Positions 45,083 through 53,988 of a stretch of 64,000 nucleotides of DNA are shown piece by piece. This DNA is from VFZP01 sp043755595. GTDB taxonomy: Bacteria > Acidobacteriota > Terriglobia > Bryobacterales > Bryobacteraceae. The notes beneath the pieces were generated by a model that had not been told where the DNA came from, did no database searches, and saw only the letters and a program-made list of their open reading frames with translations. Every line of letters starts with the position of its first letter. The stretch's first letter is position 1. The stretch is taken from NCBI GenBank assembly GCA_043755595.1, contig JAYUSQ010000052.1, positions 1-64,000 on the forward strand, written 5' to 3'. Position numbers and translations under genes: made by a program.

Positions 45083-46495
45083 CTACGCCGGAGTCTTGGT
45101 GCTCTGCTTCCGCTTCTTGCTCGGCCAGCCGGGCTTCACCGATTGCCTCGCGCGGCCAAAAGCCAAAGTATCTTCAGCCACCGTGTCGGTGATCACCGAA
45201 CCCGCAGCTATGTAGCTGCCTTCGCCAATCTCCAGCGGCGCGACCAGGGTCGAATTGGAGCCAATAAAGGTGTTCGCCGCGATGCGAGTTTTATGTTTCG
45301 CCTGGCCATCGTAGTTGCAGGTGATGGTCCCGGCGCCAATGTTCGTGCCGCCGCCGATGAAAGAGTCGCCCAGATACGCCAAGTGTCCCGCCTTCGCTTT
45401 CGGGCCCATATGAGTCTTCTTCAGCTCGACGAAGTTACCGATGTGGACGCCTGCTTCGACATCGTTATCCATCCGTAGCCGCGCGAATGGGCCGATCTTG
45501 GCGCCGGAGCCCACGCGCGACGTGCCAATCAAAGTGTAGGCGTCGATGTCGACGTGATCGGCGAGACGCGTGTCGCGGAGGATCGATCCCGCCCCGATCC
45601 GGCAATCGGCTCCGATTTCAGTCGCGCCCAGAATCTGCACGAACGCTTCGACGATCGTGTCCTGCCCGATGCGCACGTCCATATCGATCGACACGGTCTC
45701 GGGCCGCTCAATCGTCACGCCCTCCAGCATCAACTCATGCGTCTTGCGAGCCCGCAGAATCGCATTGGCCTGCGCCAGTTCAACGCGCGTATTGATTCCC
45801 AACAACTCTTCGCCGTCTTCGATCACCATCGGCTCGGTCCGCAGCCCGGCGCTCGCCAACGCCTCCACCATATCGGTCAAGTAGACTTCGCCCGACGCCA
45901 CATTCGGAGTGATGCCGGCAATGCGATCCCACAATGCGTCGGCCCGGAAGCAATAGATCCCTGAATTGATTTCGTCGATCGCGTCTTGCTCGGGCGTGCA
46001 GACTTTCTGTTCCACGATCGCCGCCACGTTGCCCGCCGCATCGCGCACGATTCGACCGTAGCCTTTGGGGTTCGCCACGCGCGTCGTGATCACAATTGCG
46101 GCGGCGTCGCTCGCCTGTTGCCGGCGCACCAGTTCCTTCACCGTAGACGGTTTCAACAATGGACAATCGCCGTAAAGGATCACGACCCATCCTTTGGTTG
46201 CCTTTAACATATCGCGGCACATCAGGACCGCATGGCCCGTGCCTCGCTGCTCGGTCTGTTCGGCAAAACGCACGCCATAGGCGGCCACCGCGTCGCGAAC
46301 CTGCGCCGCCTGATGGCCGACCACGGTCACGATATTCTCGGGTGAAGCCACTTCTCTCGCGCCGCGAACGACGTGTTCCACCAGGCACAGTCCTCCGGCC
46401 TTGTGTAGTACTTTGGCCTTTTTCGATCTCATGCGCGTGCCAAGTCCGGCCGCCAAGATCACCACACTCACTACGGAATCGGAGGAAACGTTCAT
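45083..46495 (-). CDS. glmU: Bifunctional UDP-N-acetylglucosamine pyrophosphorylase / glucosamine-1-phosphate N-acetyltransferase
   Basis: 470 residues. The N-terminal uridyltransferase has VVILAAGLGTRMRSKKAKVLH, the GTGHA loop and LYGDCPLL. The C-terminal left-handed beta-helix has hexapeptide repeats (IGADCRIGAGSIL, GVHIGNFVELK) and NIGAGTITCNYDG plus KHKTRIAANTFIGSN, the acetyltransferase active site region. GlmU makes UDP-GlcNAc for peptidoglycan and lipid A. The tail is Lys-rich (KKRKQSTKTPA). Divergent from the sigma-factor gene. Confidence 0.96.
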   Translation of the reverse strand: MNVSSDSVVSVVILAAGLGTRMRSKKAKVLHKAGGLCLVEHVVRGAREVASPENIVTVVGHQAAQVRDAVAAYGVRFAEQTEQRGTGHAVLMCRDMLKATKGWVVILYGDCPLLKPSTVKELVRRQQASDAAAIVITTRVANPKGYGRIVRDAAGNVAAIVEQKVCTPEQDAIDEINSGIYCFRADALWDRIAGITPNVASGEVYLTDMVEALASAGLRTEPMVIEDGEELLGINTRVELAQANAILRARKTHELMLEGVTIERPETVSIDMDVRIGQDTIVEAFVQILGATEIGADCRIGAGSILRDTRLADHVDIDAYTLIGTSRVGSGAKIGPFARLRMDNDVEAGVHIGNFVELKKTHMGPKAKAGHLAYLGDSFIGGGTNIGAGTITCNYDGQAKHKTRIAANTFIGSNSTLVAPLEIGEGSYIAAGSVITDTVAEDTLAFGRARQSVKPGWPSKKRKQSTKTPA

Positions 46496-46623
46496 CTATG
46501 CCATTATCGGATGCCGGACGCGTCTCACAACAGGGTCCCTGGTCCTATCCAGCCGGGAACCACTAGTACCAAAAAACGATTGTGTAAGAAATCGGCCAGC
46601 GGCGGCTTCTAACCGGATGACAA

Positions 46624-47139
46624 GTGAATCGGGAACATCACAGCACTCAGTTCGAAGAATTGGTTTCGCGCCACGAGGCGATCCTGCGCCACGTGGTGAA
46701 CGCCTTCGCCGTTGGATCGGACCGCGACGATCTGATGCAGGAGGTCTTGCTGGCGGTGTGGCAGGCTCTGCCGGCTTTCCGCGGCGACGCGCAGTTGACC
46801 ACCTTTCTCTATCGCGTCTCCCACAACACTGCGATGACTTGGCGAAGAGGCAGGCAAGGCTATCTCCGGCGGGTCGAACAAATCGCCGCGGGAGGACTCT
46901 GGGGACCGGGCAATTCGGTTGATGACGCCAGAACAGAACAGCTCGAACGCGTGTATGCGGCGATCCGGGAATTTCCACCGCTCGACCGGTCGCTATTGTT
47001 GCTTTGGCTCGACGAGATCGGCTATCGCGAAATCGCCGCTATTCACGGCCTTGAAGAAAGCAACGTAGGCGTGCGCCTCAATCGGGCGCGCACGCGCTTG
47101 ATGGAACAGCTAAAAGGAGAAAACAATGGACGCCGGTGA
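46624..47139 (+). CDS. ECF-type RNA polymerase sigma factor
   Basis: 171 residues from a GTG at 46624. Region 2 is recognisable (SDRDDLMQEVLLAVWQALPAF, then TFLYRVSHNTAMTWRR). Region 4 has REIAAIHGLEESNVGVRLNRAR, a helix-turn-helix that reads the -35 box. It overlaps the membrane-protein gene downstream, which is likely its anti-sigma factor. The stimulus is unknown. Confidence 0.92.
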   Translation: MNREHHSTQFEELVSRHEAILRHVVNAFAVGSDRDDLMQEVLLAVWQALPAFRGDAQLTTFLYRVSHNTAMTWRRGRQGYLRRVEQIAAGGLWGPGNSVDDARTEQLERVYAAIREFPPLDRSLLLLWLDEIGYREIAAIHGLEESNVGVRLNRARTRLMEQLKGENNGRR

Positions 47140-47737
47140 ATTGAAGATTTTGTGGAGCGTGGCCGGCAATCCGCTGGCGGCCGAGCGTGCTCGCGGCTTT
47201 GCCGCCGCCGCCGAGCTGGAACTGGCGCGCCAACGGCGCAAGCGAAAAGGCCTGCTCATCTGGGCGATCTCCGCGCTCGGCGTTAGCACGCTATTCGGCG
47301 AATGGACGTCATGGCGCCAGCCCATCGGCACATCGGACGTCTGGTACGCACGCGCGATGATGGCCGCCGCCTGGATCGGCGTCTACGGGTTATGGCGAAT
47401 CTTCCGCGCCGCCCCCGCCGCAGCCGTGGCGCCATCGATCCGCGATGCCATGGAGAGGCTAGTCAAAGACGCGCGTTTGAAATGCCGTGAGAGTCAAGTG
47501 TTGCTCGCGTTGTATGCCGCGATGGGCCCGCTGCTCGCTCTGGCGATCCAAGCCCTGCGCGAGTCCGGCAAGATGCGGCCTCAGGAAGCCCAGTCCGCCG
47601 CGTGGCTAGGCGGCATCGTCCTAGGAGGTTTCGCGTTGGGCTTCCTGGCCGACCTATGGTTCAAGAAGTTACCGGACAAGCGCCGCCTGGAAGCGTTACT
47701 GCGCGAGTATCAACCGAAAGAGCCGGAAGCGCGCTAA
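47126..47737 (+). CDS. Membrane protein, probable anti-sigma partner
   Basis: 203 residues overlapping the sigma gene by 14 nt. A soluble N-terminus (about residues 1-40) rich in Arg/Ala is followed by four hydrophobic helices (LLIWAISALGVSTLF, WYARAMMAAAWIGVY, LLALYAAMGPLLALAIQ, AAWLGGIVLGGFALGFLADL). The position after an ECF factor suggests an anti-sigma role. No zinc-binding ZAS motif is seen, so this is inferred from context. Confidence 0.6.
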   Translation: MDAGELKILWSVAGNPLAAERARGFAAAAELELARQRRKRKGLLIWAISALGVSTLFGEWTSWRQPIGTSDVWYARAMMAAAWIGVYGLWRIFRAAPAAAVAPSIRDAMERLVKDARLKCRESQVLLALYAAMGPLLALAIQALRESGKMRPQEAQSAAWLGGIVLGGFALGFLADLWFKKLPDKRRLEALLREYQPKEPEAR

Positions 47738-47904
47738 CCCTTCTTCGCTTGCGGAAGCACGGCCTTTGCATCGATCCAAAAATCGACGTCGGTGCGACGA
47801 GCTTGGAGGTCGGCCTCGATGCCGCTCTTGATTTCCGCGGCGCTCATCGCGCAAAGGCGTTGCCAATTCGTGCCACCCGGTTTAGCCGAGACTCTTTCGT
47901 TCAT
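47734..47904 (-). CDS. Small BrnA-like antitoxin without a visible toxin
   Basis: 56 residues from the ATG at 47904 with AAGGGCGG upstream. WQRLCAMSAAEIKSGIEAD and DVDFWIDAKAVLPQAKKG resemble the end of BrnA antitoxins (...AMSDEEI...D..FW..A..V.P). BrnA normally has a DNA-binding part and follows brnT. No BrnT-like frame is present upstream, where an unrelated gene begins at 47966. The stop overlaps the convergent membrane protein by 4 nt. Confidence 0.5.
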   Translation of the reverse strand: MNERVSAKPGGTNWQRLCAMSAAEIKSGIEADLQARRTDVDFWIDAKAVLPQAKKG

Positions 47905-47965
47905 GCCATTCCGCCCTTCAGACCGGAATGAAATCGGCGTTCGGTTTCGCAAACCTCAGTGTAGA

Positions 47966-48472
47966 TCACGTATCCACGATCGGCTCCATTGGTTCGTCTC
48001 CGGCAAAGGGAATAGTAATACTCAGCCACCTTTTGCCCGTCGTTTCAAATGTGACGTCCCACGACATTCGCCCGCTGCCTATATCAGGCAATCTATTGGG
48101 GCCTGTTCCGCGACTGGCGATTTCACAACCGAATCCCGACAACTTGACGGCGCTGAACATGTCCGTTGGCAAGTCGTGTTGTAACCACTCCGCGAAGACC
48201 TGCGTCATTTTCGGCCGAACGGCAGCCACAATGAAATCGAAACGGTCAGGCAGGCTTAGATAAAACTGTCTGGACGCATCCAAAGGACCGGCCTCATCGC
48301 CGTCGAGTCCGATGCCAACAAGATCACCTGTCTTCGGAAATAACCATTCGCACTCCCAGTAAGACCGCTCCGGAGCACTCGGAATGAACATAAACACCAG
48401 CGTTCCGAAATCACGATCAAGCCTTCGCAACGGAAAAAACCGAAGCCGCAAGTTGTGAAGAAGCCGCACCAT
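47966..48472 (-). CDS. Hypothetical protein (possible immunity-type)
   Basis: 168 residues from the ATG at 48472. The pattern DRDFGTLVFMFIPSAPERSYWECEW in parts resembles small proteins built on 'dp.FG.l......yWe' that include immunity-like DUF families, but I cannot name one. No signal peptide or membrane segment. A short gap (60 nt) separates it from the BrnA-like gene. Confidence 0.45.
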   Translation of the reverse strand: MVRLLHNLRLRFFPLRRLDRDFGTLVFMFIPSAPERSYWECEWLFPKTGDLVGIGLDGDEAGPLDASRQFYLSLPDRFDFIVAAVRPKMTQVFAEWLQHDLPTDMFSAVKLSGFGCEIASRGTGPNRLPDIGSGRMSWDVTFETTGKRWLSITIPFAGDEPMEPIVDT

Positions 48473-48617
48473 CTCAAGGTATCAATCAACAGCCAGCGAG
48501 GTTGCCGGTTCCTTCCTCGGGTTTCTTCGGCCCCAGGTGCCTAGCGGATGACCGTGATCTCAGACCGCGGGCTCTTCCTTTGTCCTAGGCGTCCGGTATC
48601 ATCAAGGAAGCCGAAGT

Positions 48618-48944
48618 ATGAGCCTCGAAGAAGCCATTCTCGACACCGTCCGTCGCCTTCCGCCGGCGCAACAAGAGCAAGTACTGCGATTCGCGGGCGG
48701 CCTTCAGCGGGAACCTGCGATCAGAATAGTCCCGTCCCGTGACCGGCGGCGTGAAATGAACTGGCTAAAGAACAACCGGGCCGCCTATGCGAACCAGTGG
48801 GTTGTTGTCGAGGGCGATTGCGTGATTGCAGCTAATGTGGATGGGCATAAGGCGTTTGCCGCCGCGAAAGCAAATGGCATCGACGTCCCTTTCCTCGTGC
48901 ATGTGCTTCCAGAAGATTCTCTTCCGTTCATTCCGGGTTGGTAA
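48618..48944 (+). CDS. DUF5678-type small protein
   Basis: 108 residues with AAGGAA upstream. The second half MNWLKNNRAAYANQWVVVEGD then VIAANVDGHKAFAAAKANGID and FLVHVLPEDSLPFIPGW matches the DUF5678 pattern (W...N...YA..WVV.e...vA...). The first 45 residues (MSLEEAILDTVRRLPPAQQEQVLRFAG) form a helical region like antitoxin dimerisation domains. The next gene starts at the base after its stop, so translation is probably coupled. Confidence 0.6.
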   Translation: MSLEEAILDTVRRLPPAQQEQVLRFAGGLQREPAIRIVPSRDRRREMNWLKNNRAAYANQWVVVEGDCVIAANVDGHKAFAAAKANGIDVPFLVHVLPEDSLPFIPGW

Positions 48945-49349
48945 ATGCCTATCTCGATCGAGTTTGCGGCATCCTGCCACTACGTGTCCGAGGACGGCAT
49001 CGAAATCCCAACCGAGCTATCCATAGGTAGCCAGAAGGTTGAGTTGATAGCCCGATTGGATACGGGAGCGGCCCACTGCATTTTCGAACGCAGATACGGG
49101 GAAGAGCTTGGCTTGGACGTCGAGTCAGGTAGGGCTCAACGATTTCGCACCATGGCAGGTTCCTTTGTGGCGTATGAGCACGAGGTCACCATCCATACCC
49201 TGGACATCGAATTCCTGACGACCGTCTTCTTCGCTCAAGACTCAGGTTTCAACCGGAATTTCCTGGGCCGCTCTGGTTGGCTTGACCGCCTACGCGTCGG
49301 AATTATCGACTACGATCGCCTCCTCCTCCTGAGTGCCTACGAGGAATAA
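48945..49349 (+). CDS. Single-domain retropepsin-like aspartyl protease
   Basis: 134 residues. LIARLDTGAAHCIFERRYGEELG carries the D-T-G-A motif of retropepsin-like enzymes (residues about 37-40), and GFNRNFLGRSGWLDRLRVG resembles the second conserved psi-loop region. A single catalytic motif means it would act as a homodimer. The pairing with a DUF5678 gene recurs, as far as I recall, in other bacteria and may be a functional module. Confidence 0.65.
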   Translation: MPISIEFAASCHYVSEDGIEIPTELSIGSQKVELIARLDTGAAHCIFERRYGEELGLDVESGRAQRFRTMAGSFVAYEHEVTIHTLDIEFLTTVFFAQDSGFNRNFLGRSGWLDRLRVGIIDYDRLLLLSAYEE

Positions 49350-49446
49350 GGATGTATCCCGCCAACGTACAGGGATCTGATCTGTGTCGAGAAAGCTCAC
49401 GCACGATTGCGGCGTCACCATGGAGCCGTGTATCGGGAAAAGCGCC

Positions 49447-50553
49447 TTACCCCAAATAGCTAGCCGACATCGACAGCACCGTATTACGAGCGCCCATCCG
49501 CGAAGCCCGCGACTCCTGAGCCAACTCCACCGCCACCGCCGCCGTCTCCTTGGGCGAGTGCCGGATGCGATCGCCGCGCGCCAACAAATTCCGTCCCACC
49601 ACGCGCAGCGCCAGCTCCGCCAGACGCGGATAATCGTTCTGCACCGGGAACACTCGTTCAGCCGCGTACCGCCGGCGGCGAGCGCCCGTAATTGGCCGAG
49701 TGTTAATCACGATCGTGTCAGCCAATGCGATAGGCGAATGCGCATGCAGCGCGGCAATATGATCCGCGGCCGAATAGTTAATCGTCTCGCCCGGTTGCCA
49801 CATCAGATTGCAGAAATATGCCTTCCGCGCCGGCGAACGATGAATCGCTTCCGGAATCCCCTCGACCAGTAGATTCGGTATCACGCTCGTGTAGAGCGAC
49901 CCAGGCCCCAGACAAATTAGATCCGCCTGCTCGATCGCCGTCAGCGTAGCCGGAATGGGGCGGCATCGTTTGGGCTTCAAATGGATGCGGTGAATGGCCG
50001 ATTTGCTCCGGCTGATTTTCGTCTCACCCGAAATTACTTTGCCGTCGGCCATCTCCGCCTCCAGCATTACGTTGGTGTGCGTCGAAGGATAAATACGGCC
50101 GCGGCTTGCCAACACTTCCGATGAGATCGTGACGGCGCGCGCAAAGTCGCCGGTCAAGTCCGTCAAGGCCGACAGAAACAGGTTCCCGAAGCTGTGCCCT
50201 TTGAGTCCCTTCCCGCTCGAAAAACGGTACTGGAATAGCTTCGACAGCAGCGCCTCGTCTTCCGACAATGCCACCATGCAGTTTCGGATATCGCCGGGCG
50301 GCAGCATGTCCAATTCACGGCGCAAAATGCCGGAGCTGCCGCCATCGTCGGTGACCGTGACGACCGCCGTCACTTCCACATGAGGGAACCGCGCCGGCGG
50401 ATGCTGAGAGGCCAGCGGTCCCGGATGCGGGACATATTCTTTGAGACCGCGCAGCAGCGTCGACAAGCCCGTACCGCCGCCAATGGCGACAATCCGGAGC
50501 GGTCCATGGGCTGGCGGAGGAAGTGGCTTAGCCAGCGGCGTTCCTCTCCCCAT
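49447..50553 (-). CDS. yvcK: YvcK/CofD-family gluconeogenesis factor
   Basis: 368 residues. LRIVAIGGGTGLSTLLRGLKEY and VVTVTDDGGSSGILRRELD then LPPGDIRNCMVAL are the nucleotide-binding signature of YvcK/CofD. GKGLKGHSFGNLFLSALTDLTGDF and LIVLGPGSLYTSVIPNLLV-type motifs follow. YvcK binds UDP-sugars and coordinates carbon metabolism with peptidoglycan synthesis. The start overlaps the TPR gene by 26 nt. Confidence 0.92.
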   Translation of the reverse strand: MGRGTPLAKPLPPPAHGPLRIVAIGGGTGLSTLLRGLKEYVPHPGPLASQHPPARFPHVEVTAVVTVTDDGGSSGILRRELDMLPPGDIRNCMVALSEDEALLSKLFQYRFSSGKGLKGHSFGNLFLSALTDLTGDFARAVTISSEVLASRGRIYPSTHTNVMLEAEMADGKVISGETKISRSKSAIHRIHLKPKRCRPIPATLTAIEQADLICLGPGSLYTSVIPNLLVEGIPEAIHRSPARKAYFCNLMWQPGETINYSAADHIAALHAHSPIALADTIVINTRPITGARRRRYAAERVFPVQNDYPRLAELALRVVGRNLLARGDRIRHSPKETAAVAVELAQESRASRMGARNTVLSMSASYLG

Positions 50554-51097
50554 TCAAAATTTCGCGAATCGCGCCGTGTTGCGCAATCGCGTGGAAGTCG
50601 GCGTCGTTGAGCGCGGCTATCCGATTCGCAGGTTGCAGTTCAATTGCCCGCCGAAGGTGTTTCGCCGCTGCCGTCATGTCGCCCCGATGCCCTTCGCACA
50701 AAGCGAGGGAATAGTGATAGTGATCGGTATCGGGTTTTCGTTGCAGCGCCTGTTCCAGGGCGGTCGCCGCGCCGTGATAGTCGCCGCGATTCAGCAACGA
50801 CACCCCCAGCGTGTAAAGATCTTCAGGCGTCTTCACGTCCGCCGTCCCGGCTCCCATACGCCGTTCGCACATGCGCACATACATTTGCGCCGAATGAGCC
50901 AGTTCTACCGCAGGGCCATGCGCGGCCACGGCAAACAGAGTCTTCGCCCGGCCAAAGTCTTTCGTGTGAAACGCGGCGGTGGCCTTTTCAAAAGCGCCAG
51001 ACTGCTCTACTAGGTCGATGGATTTCGAAGGATTCGTTTCTTGCTTCAAGGGCGTTTCTATCTGATAAACGAACGAACTGGTTCTCGGGTCTGCCAC
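50528..51097 (-). CDS. TPR-repeat protein
   Basis: 189 residues from a GTG at 51097 (no ribosome site is obvious, so the start is uncertain). TPR motifs are visible: FEKATAAFHTKDFGRAKTLFAVAA, LYTLGVSLLNRGDYHGAATALEQAL and YHYSLALCEGHRGDMTAAAKHLR. No signal peptide. It overlaps yvcK and is probably co-expressed with it. Confidence 0.7.
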   Translation of the reverse strand: MADPRTSSFVYQIETPLKQETNPSKSIDLVEQSGAFEKATAAFHTKDFGRAKTLFAVAAHGPAVELAHSAQMYVRMCERRMGAGTADVKTPEDLYTLGVSLLNRGDYHGAATALEQALQRKPDTDHYHYSLALCEGHRGDMTAAAKHLRRAIELQPANRIAALNDADFHAIAQHGAIREILNGERNAAG

Positions 51098-51326
51098 TTC
51101 AAAAATGGAGAGCCCGGCGGAGCCTCCGCAGGGTTCAAGCGTCGTTCTTCCATCCTACAACGCCGGACCCGCCCGTAGGAAGGACCAGTGAAGAGTACTA
51201 GAGTACGGTCTATTTAACGGGCTCGTTCTGCCAGTCTCCCTTAATAATCGACGCGCGAATTTCAGCTGGCTTCTTCCCGGCTTTGTGCAATCTGTAAGTA
51301 AGGAGAACCTCCTTAAGACAGATCAT
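51098..51326. other. Intergenic gap with no supported feature
   Basis: 229 nt between the TPR gene and the CYCXC gene. No open frame, repeat or strong hairpin was found. Confidence 0.6.
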
Positions 51327-51626
51327 TCAACCAGCCGAGTGGCTGTCGCGATGACACGCCAGCAACCCCTTGTGCCCCATTTTGTCGCAGTAGCAATAAC
51401 AAGGCTGCTGTGCGAGCACGCCCGGAATTTCGCGCGCCGCCTGATAGGCGCGGCGAACGGCGGGATCTTTGAAGAGTGCCGGGTCTAACGTCGCGGGAAA
51501 CGGCTTGGCTTCCGCTTCGGTCTTGTTGTATTCGGGTACCCGCTGCTGTTCCCCTTGAAACGCAAAATAAGCGGGCGCGGCAAGCAACAACGGCAATGCC
51601 ACGGCGGCGATCCGAGTGAGCCTCAT
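51327..51626 (-). CDS. CYCXC-motif exported protein
   Basis: 99 residues with a signal peptide (MRLTRIAAVALPLLLAAPAYFA). The C-terminus has PCYCYCDKMGHKGLLACH, the CYCYC...C pattern of the PF13798 family (proteins of unknown function with conserved cysteines, probably metal-binding). It starts 4 nt after the methyltransferase stop and continues the hom operon. Confidence 0.86.
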   Translation of the reverse strand: MRLTRIAAVALPLLLAAPAYFAFQGEQQRVPEYNKTEAEAKPFPATLDPALFKDPAVRRAYQAAREIPGVLAQQPCYCYCDKMGHKGLLACHRDSHSAG

Positions 51627-51630
51627 TTCT

Positions 51631-52296
51631 CTATCTTACTTCCTTCCGGCGAAAGATCGCCATGTACTGACGGTCGGGCGTGAAGTTGCCGCTCTTGATC
51701 AGTTGAAAACCGTTCGCTTCCAGTTCGCTAATCAACTCGCGCTCGTCCAGCCGGATGTGCTTGGGATCGCGGAATCCCTGCTTGTAAAAGTCGACGATAA
51801 ACAGGCGTCCATCCTTCTTCAAACCCTTGGCGACGCTCGCCAGCATCTCGGCCGGGTAGTCGAAATGATGGTACACGTCCAGAATCAACACGGCATCGAC
51901 CGAATTGGCAGGCAGTTGTGCGTCGCGCTCATTGCCGTGAATGAAGGTGACGTTTGCGAGCCCTTTTTCAGCAGCGCGGGTTTTCGCTTTCGTCAGAAAA
52001 TCGGGAAAGATGTCTTCGGCGAAAAGTTTCCCCGTCGGCCCGACAGCGTCGTGCAGAAAAGGCAGCATGTAGCCAACGCCAGTGCCGATGTCGGCAACGG
52101 CCAGGCCCTTTTCCAGTCCCATCGCCTGCACCAGTTCCTTAGGCTTCTGGTTTTGTTCGCGGTCATGCGCGTCCAGCGTGCCGGCCACGCGCGTCCGGCC
52201 TTCCACCGTTTTGTAACCCGAGTTTGCGTAGTCTGCAACCTGCGCGGCCGCGATGCCGGCGGCTGCCATCAGGACAATGGAACTGCGAAGAATCAT
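51631..52296 (-). CDS. Exported class I SAM-dependent methyltransferase
   Basis: 221 residues from the ATG at 52296; an open upstream frame overlaps hom and is not used. It has a signal peptide (MILRSSIVLMAAAGIAAAQ), then LAVADIGTGVGYMLPFLHDAV (SAM-binding motif I) and DAVLILDVYHHFDYPAEML (motif II/III region). A methyltransferase outside the cytoplasm lacks SAM, so either the signal is a membrane anchor or the start is further on. Start overlaps the hom stop by 4 nt. Confidence 0.78.
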   Translation of the reverse strand: MILRSSIVLMAAAGIAAAQVADYANSGYKTVEGRTRVAGTLDAHDREQNQKPKELVQAMGLEKGLAVADIGTGVGYMLPFLHDAVGPTGKLFAEDIFPDFLTKAKTRAAEKGLANVTFIHGNERDAQLPANSVDAVLILDVYHHFDYPAEMLASVAKGLKKDGRLFIVDFYKQGFRDPKHIRLDERELISELEANGFQLIKSGNFTPDRQYMAIFRRKEVR

Positions 52297-53597
52297 AGCG
52301 AGGTCTCCATCGGAAGAGCCAAGGGCGGCTCGGTTAGAAAATCCAATCCGGCCATCTGTGTCACGGCTTCGCGAACCGCCGACTCCGGTGTCGGTTCCAG
52401 TGTGATCACGAACGGCAGACTTTGTTTGGAATCGGTAGGCAGTTGCAGCACCGCGTCGAGGCTGATGTTTTTCTCCGCGAGGATCGACGAAAGAGCCGCG
52501 ATGATGCCTGGGCGATCTTTCACGCGGAATCGCAGGTACCAGGCGCGCCGTTGCGCGGTGATCGGAATCTGCACATACTCTCGTAGTTGGGCGTGCGCGA
52601 ACGGGGACACGCGGCCCGGGCTGCCGCTCCGGATCTCCCGCGCCACGCGCATCAGGTCGCTCACCACTGCCACCCCGGTCGGATGCGCGCCCGCCCCTCG
52701 CCCGTAGTAGAACGTATCGGCGCCATACTTGCCGCGTATCCACACTGCGTTATAGGCCCCGTGAACACTGGCCAGAATCGTACTCGTGGGGATCAGTGCC
52801 GGCCGGACTGAGAGCAGTAATCCGTCGTCGGTCGATCGAGCGGCGCAGACCAGCCGGATCGTATGCCCTAAGCGGTGCGCGTATTGAAAGTCGATCGGTT
52901 CCAGCCGTCGAATGCCTTCGGTGTAGATGTCGCCGGCGGTGATCTTCTGGCCAAAGGCGAGCGCGGCGAGGATGGCCAGTTTGCTCCGCGCGTCGATCCC
53001 ATCGACGTCGGCGCTCGGATCGGCCTCCGCATACCCGAGGCGTTGCGCTTCGGCCAGCACGGATTCAAATGCCGTGCCGTTGCGCTCAATCTCGGTCAGG
53101 ATGTAGTTGCTGGTGCCGTTCAGGATTCCATACAGCGCCATGACGCGGTCGCCCGCAATGCCCTCGCGCAGCACCGCGTGGATCGGGATCCCGCCCGCCA
53201 CGCTCGCTTCCATCGCCAAATTCATGCCCGCCTGAATCGCGCGTTCCCAAAGCTCGGGCCCGCGCCGCGCCATCAACTCTTTGTTGGCCGTAACCACCGA
53301 CTTGCCGTTGGCGATCGCGCTCTCCACGATCTCCGCTGCGACGCCAACGCCGCCCACCAGTTCAGCCACGATGTCGATTTCCGGATCCGAAACCACCTCG
53401 CGCCAGTCCGTCGTGCGCCGGGCCGAGCCCAGTCCTTCCGGCAGTTGTTTGCCATTCACCGACGGGCTGCAAACAGCCTTCACCACCAGTCGGAATCCAA
53501 GTTTGTGGGCGATCGGCTCCGCGTTTTCGGTCAGAATCGCTAGCGTTCCAGAGCCCACGTTTCCCAACCCGATGACGCCCACGTTGACGTCTTTCAT
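52293..53597 (-). CDS. hom: Homoserine dehydrogenase
   Basis: 434 residues. The N-terminal NAD(P)-binding motif is VGVIGLGNVGSGTL. The catalytic domain has GILNGTSNYILTEIERNGTAF and EAQRLGYAEADPSADVDGIDA. A C-terminal ACT domain (YLRFRVKDRPGIIAALSSIL) binds allosteric threonine. It converts aspartate semialdehyde to homoserine for threonine and methionine synthesis. It begins a run with the methyltransferase and CYCXC genes. Start: ATG at 53597. Confidence 0.95.
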   Translation of the reverse strand: MKDVNVGVIGLGNVGSGTLAILTENAEPIAHKLGFRLVVKAVCSPSVNGKQLPEGLGSARRTTDWREVVSDPEIDIVAELVGGVGVAAEIVESAIANGKSVVTANKELMARRGPELWERAIQAGMNLAMEASVAGGIPIHAVLREGIAGDRVMALYGILNGTSNYILTEIERNGTAFESVLAEAQRLGYAEADPSADVDGIDARSKLAILAALAFGQKITAGDIYTEGIRRLEPIDFQYAHRLGHTIRLVCAARSTDDGLLLSVRPALIPTSTILASVHGAYNAVWIRGKYGADTFYYGRGAGAHPTGVAVVSDLMRVAREIRSGSPGRVSPFAHAQLREYVQIPITAQRRAWYLRFRVKDRPGIIAALSSILAEKNISLDAVLQLPTDSKQSLPFVITLEPTPESAVREAVTQMAGLDFLTEPPLALPMETSL

Positions 53598-53621
53598 AAA
53601 CGGCTATGATAGCAAGCGAAC

Positions 53622-53945
53622 ATGCCGAGACCACCGATTTCACTAGCCATCGGCCTCGCCGCGGCCGTGTTGGTTCTTGCGCTCGCCTCCGGCCAACGGC
53701 CACCCGGCGGCGACATGGAGCCGAACGACGCCGCGCGGCTGAAGCGTAAGCAGATCGAGGAGATTCTGAAATCGGACCGCGAGAAATCCATCGAAGACGC
53801 CGCCCAAATGATGAAGCTCTCCGAAGAACTCAAGGCCGAACTGGAGAAGAACGACAAGAGCGTGCTGTCGGTCTCCGCTCTGCGCAAGGCCGAGGAGATC
53901 GAAAGATTGGCGAAGCGAATCCGCGGCCGTTTGCGCCGTTTCTAG
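53622..53945 (+). CDS. Small signal-anchored coiled-coil protein
   Basis: 107 residues. An N-terminal hydrophobic anchor (PISLAIGLAAAVLVLALASG) is followed by a Lys/Glu-rich helical region (LKRKQIEEILKSDREKSIED, ELKAELEKNDK), probably a coiled coil. It ends in an Arg-rich tail (KRIRGRLRRF). I recognise no family. It is 24 nt from the divergent hom gene. Confidence 0.62.
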   Translation: MPRPPISLAIGLAAAVLVLALASGQRPPGGDMEPNDAARLKRKQIEEILKSDREKSIEDAAQMMKLSEELKAELEKNDKSVLSVSALRKAEEIERLAKRIRGRLRRF

Positions 53946-53988
53946 AGCCGTGCCCGGCGCTCGTGATACCATCGGTTTTCTCGGTCCC

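Noticed and set aside
52297..52743. Upstream extension of the methyltransferase frame through the hom gene
   Set aside because: It lies inside hom on the same strand in another frame. The extension is Arg-rich, without homology, and the ATG at 52296 gives a clear signal peptide.
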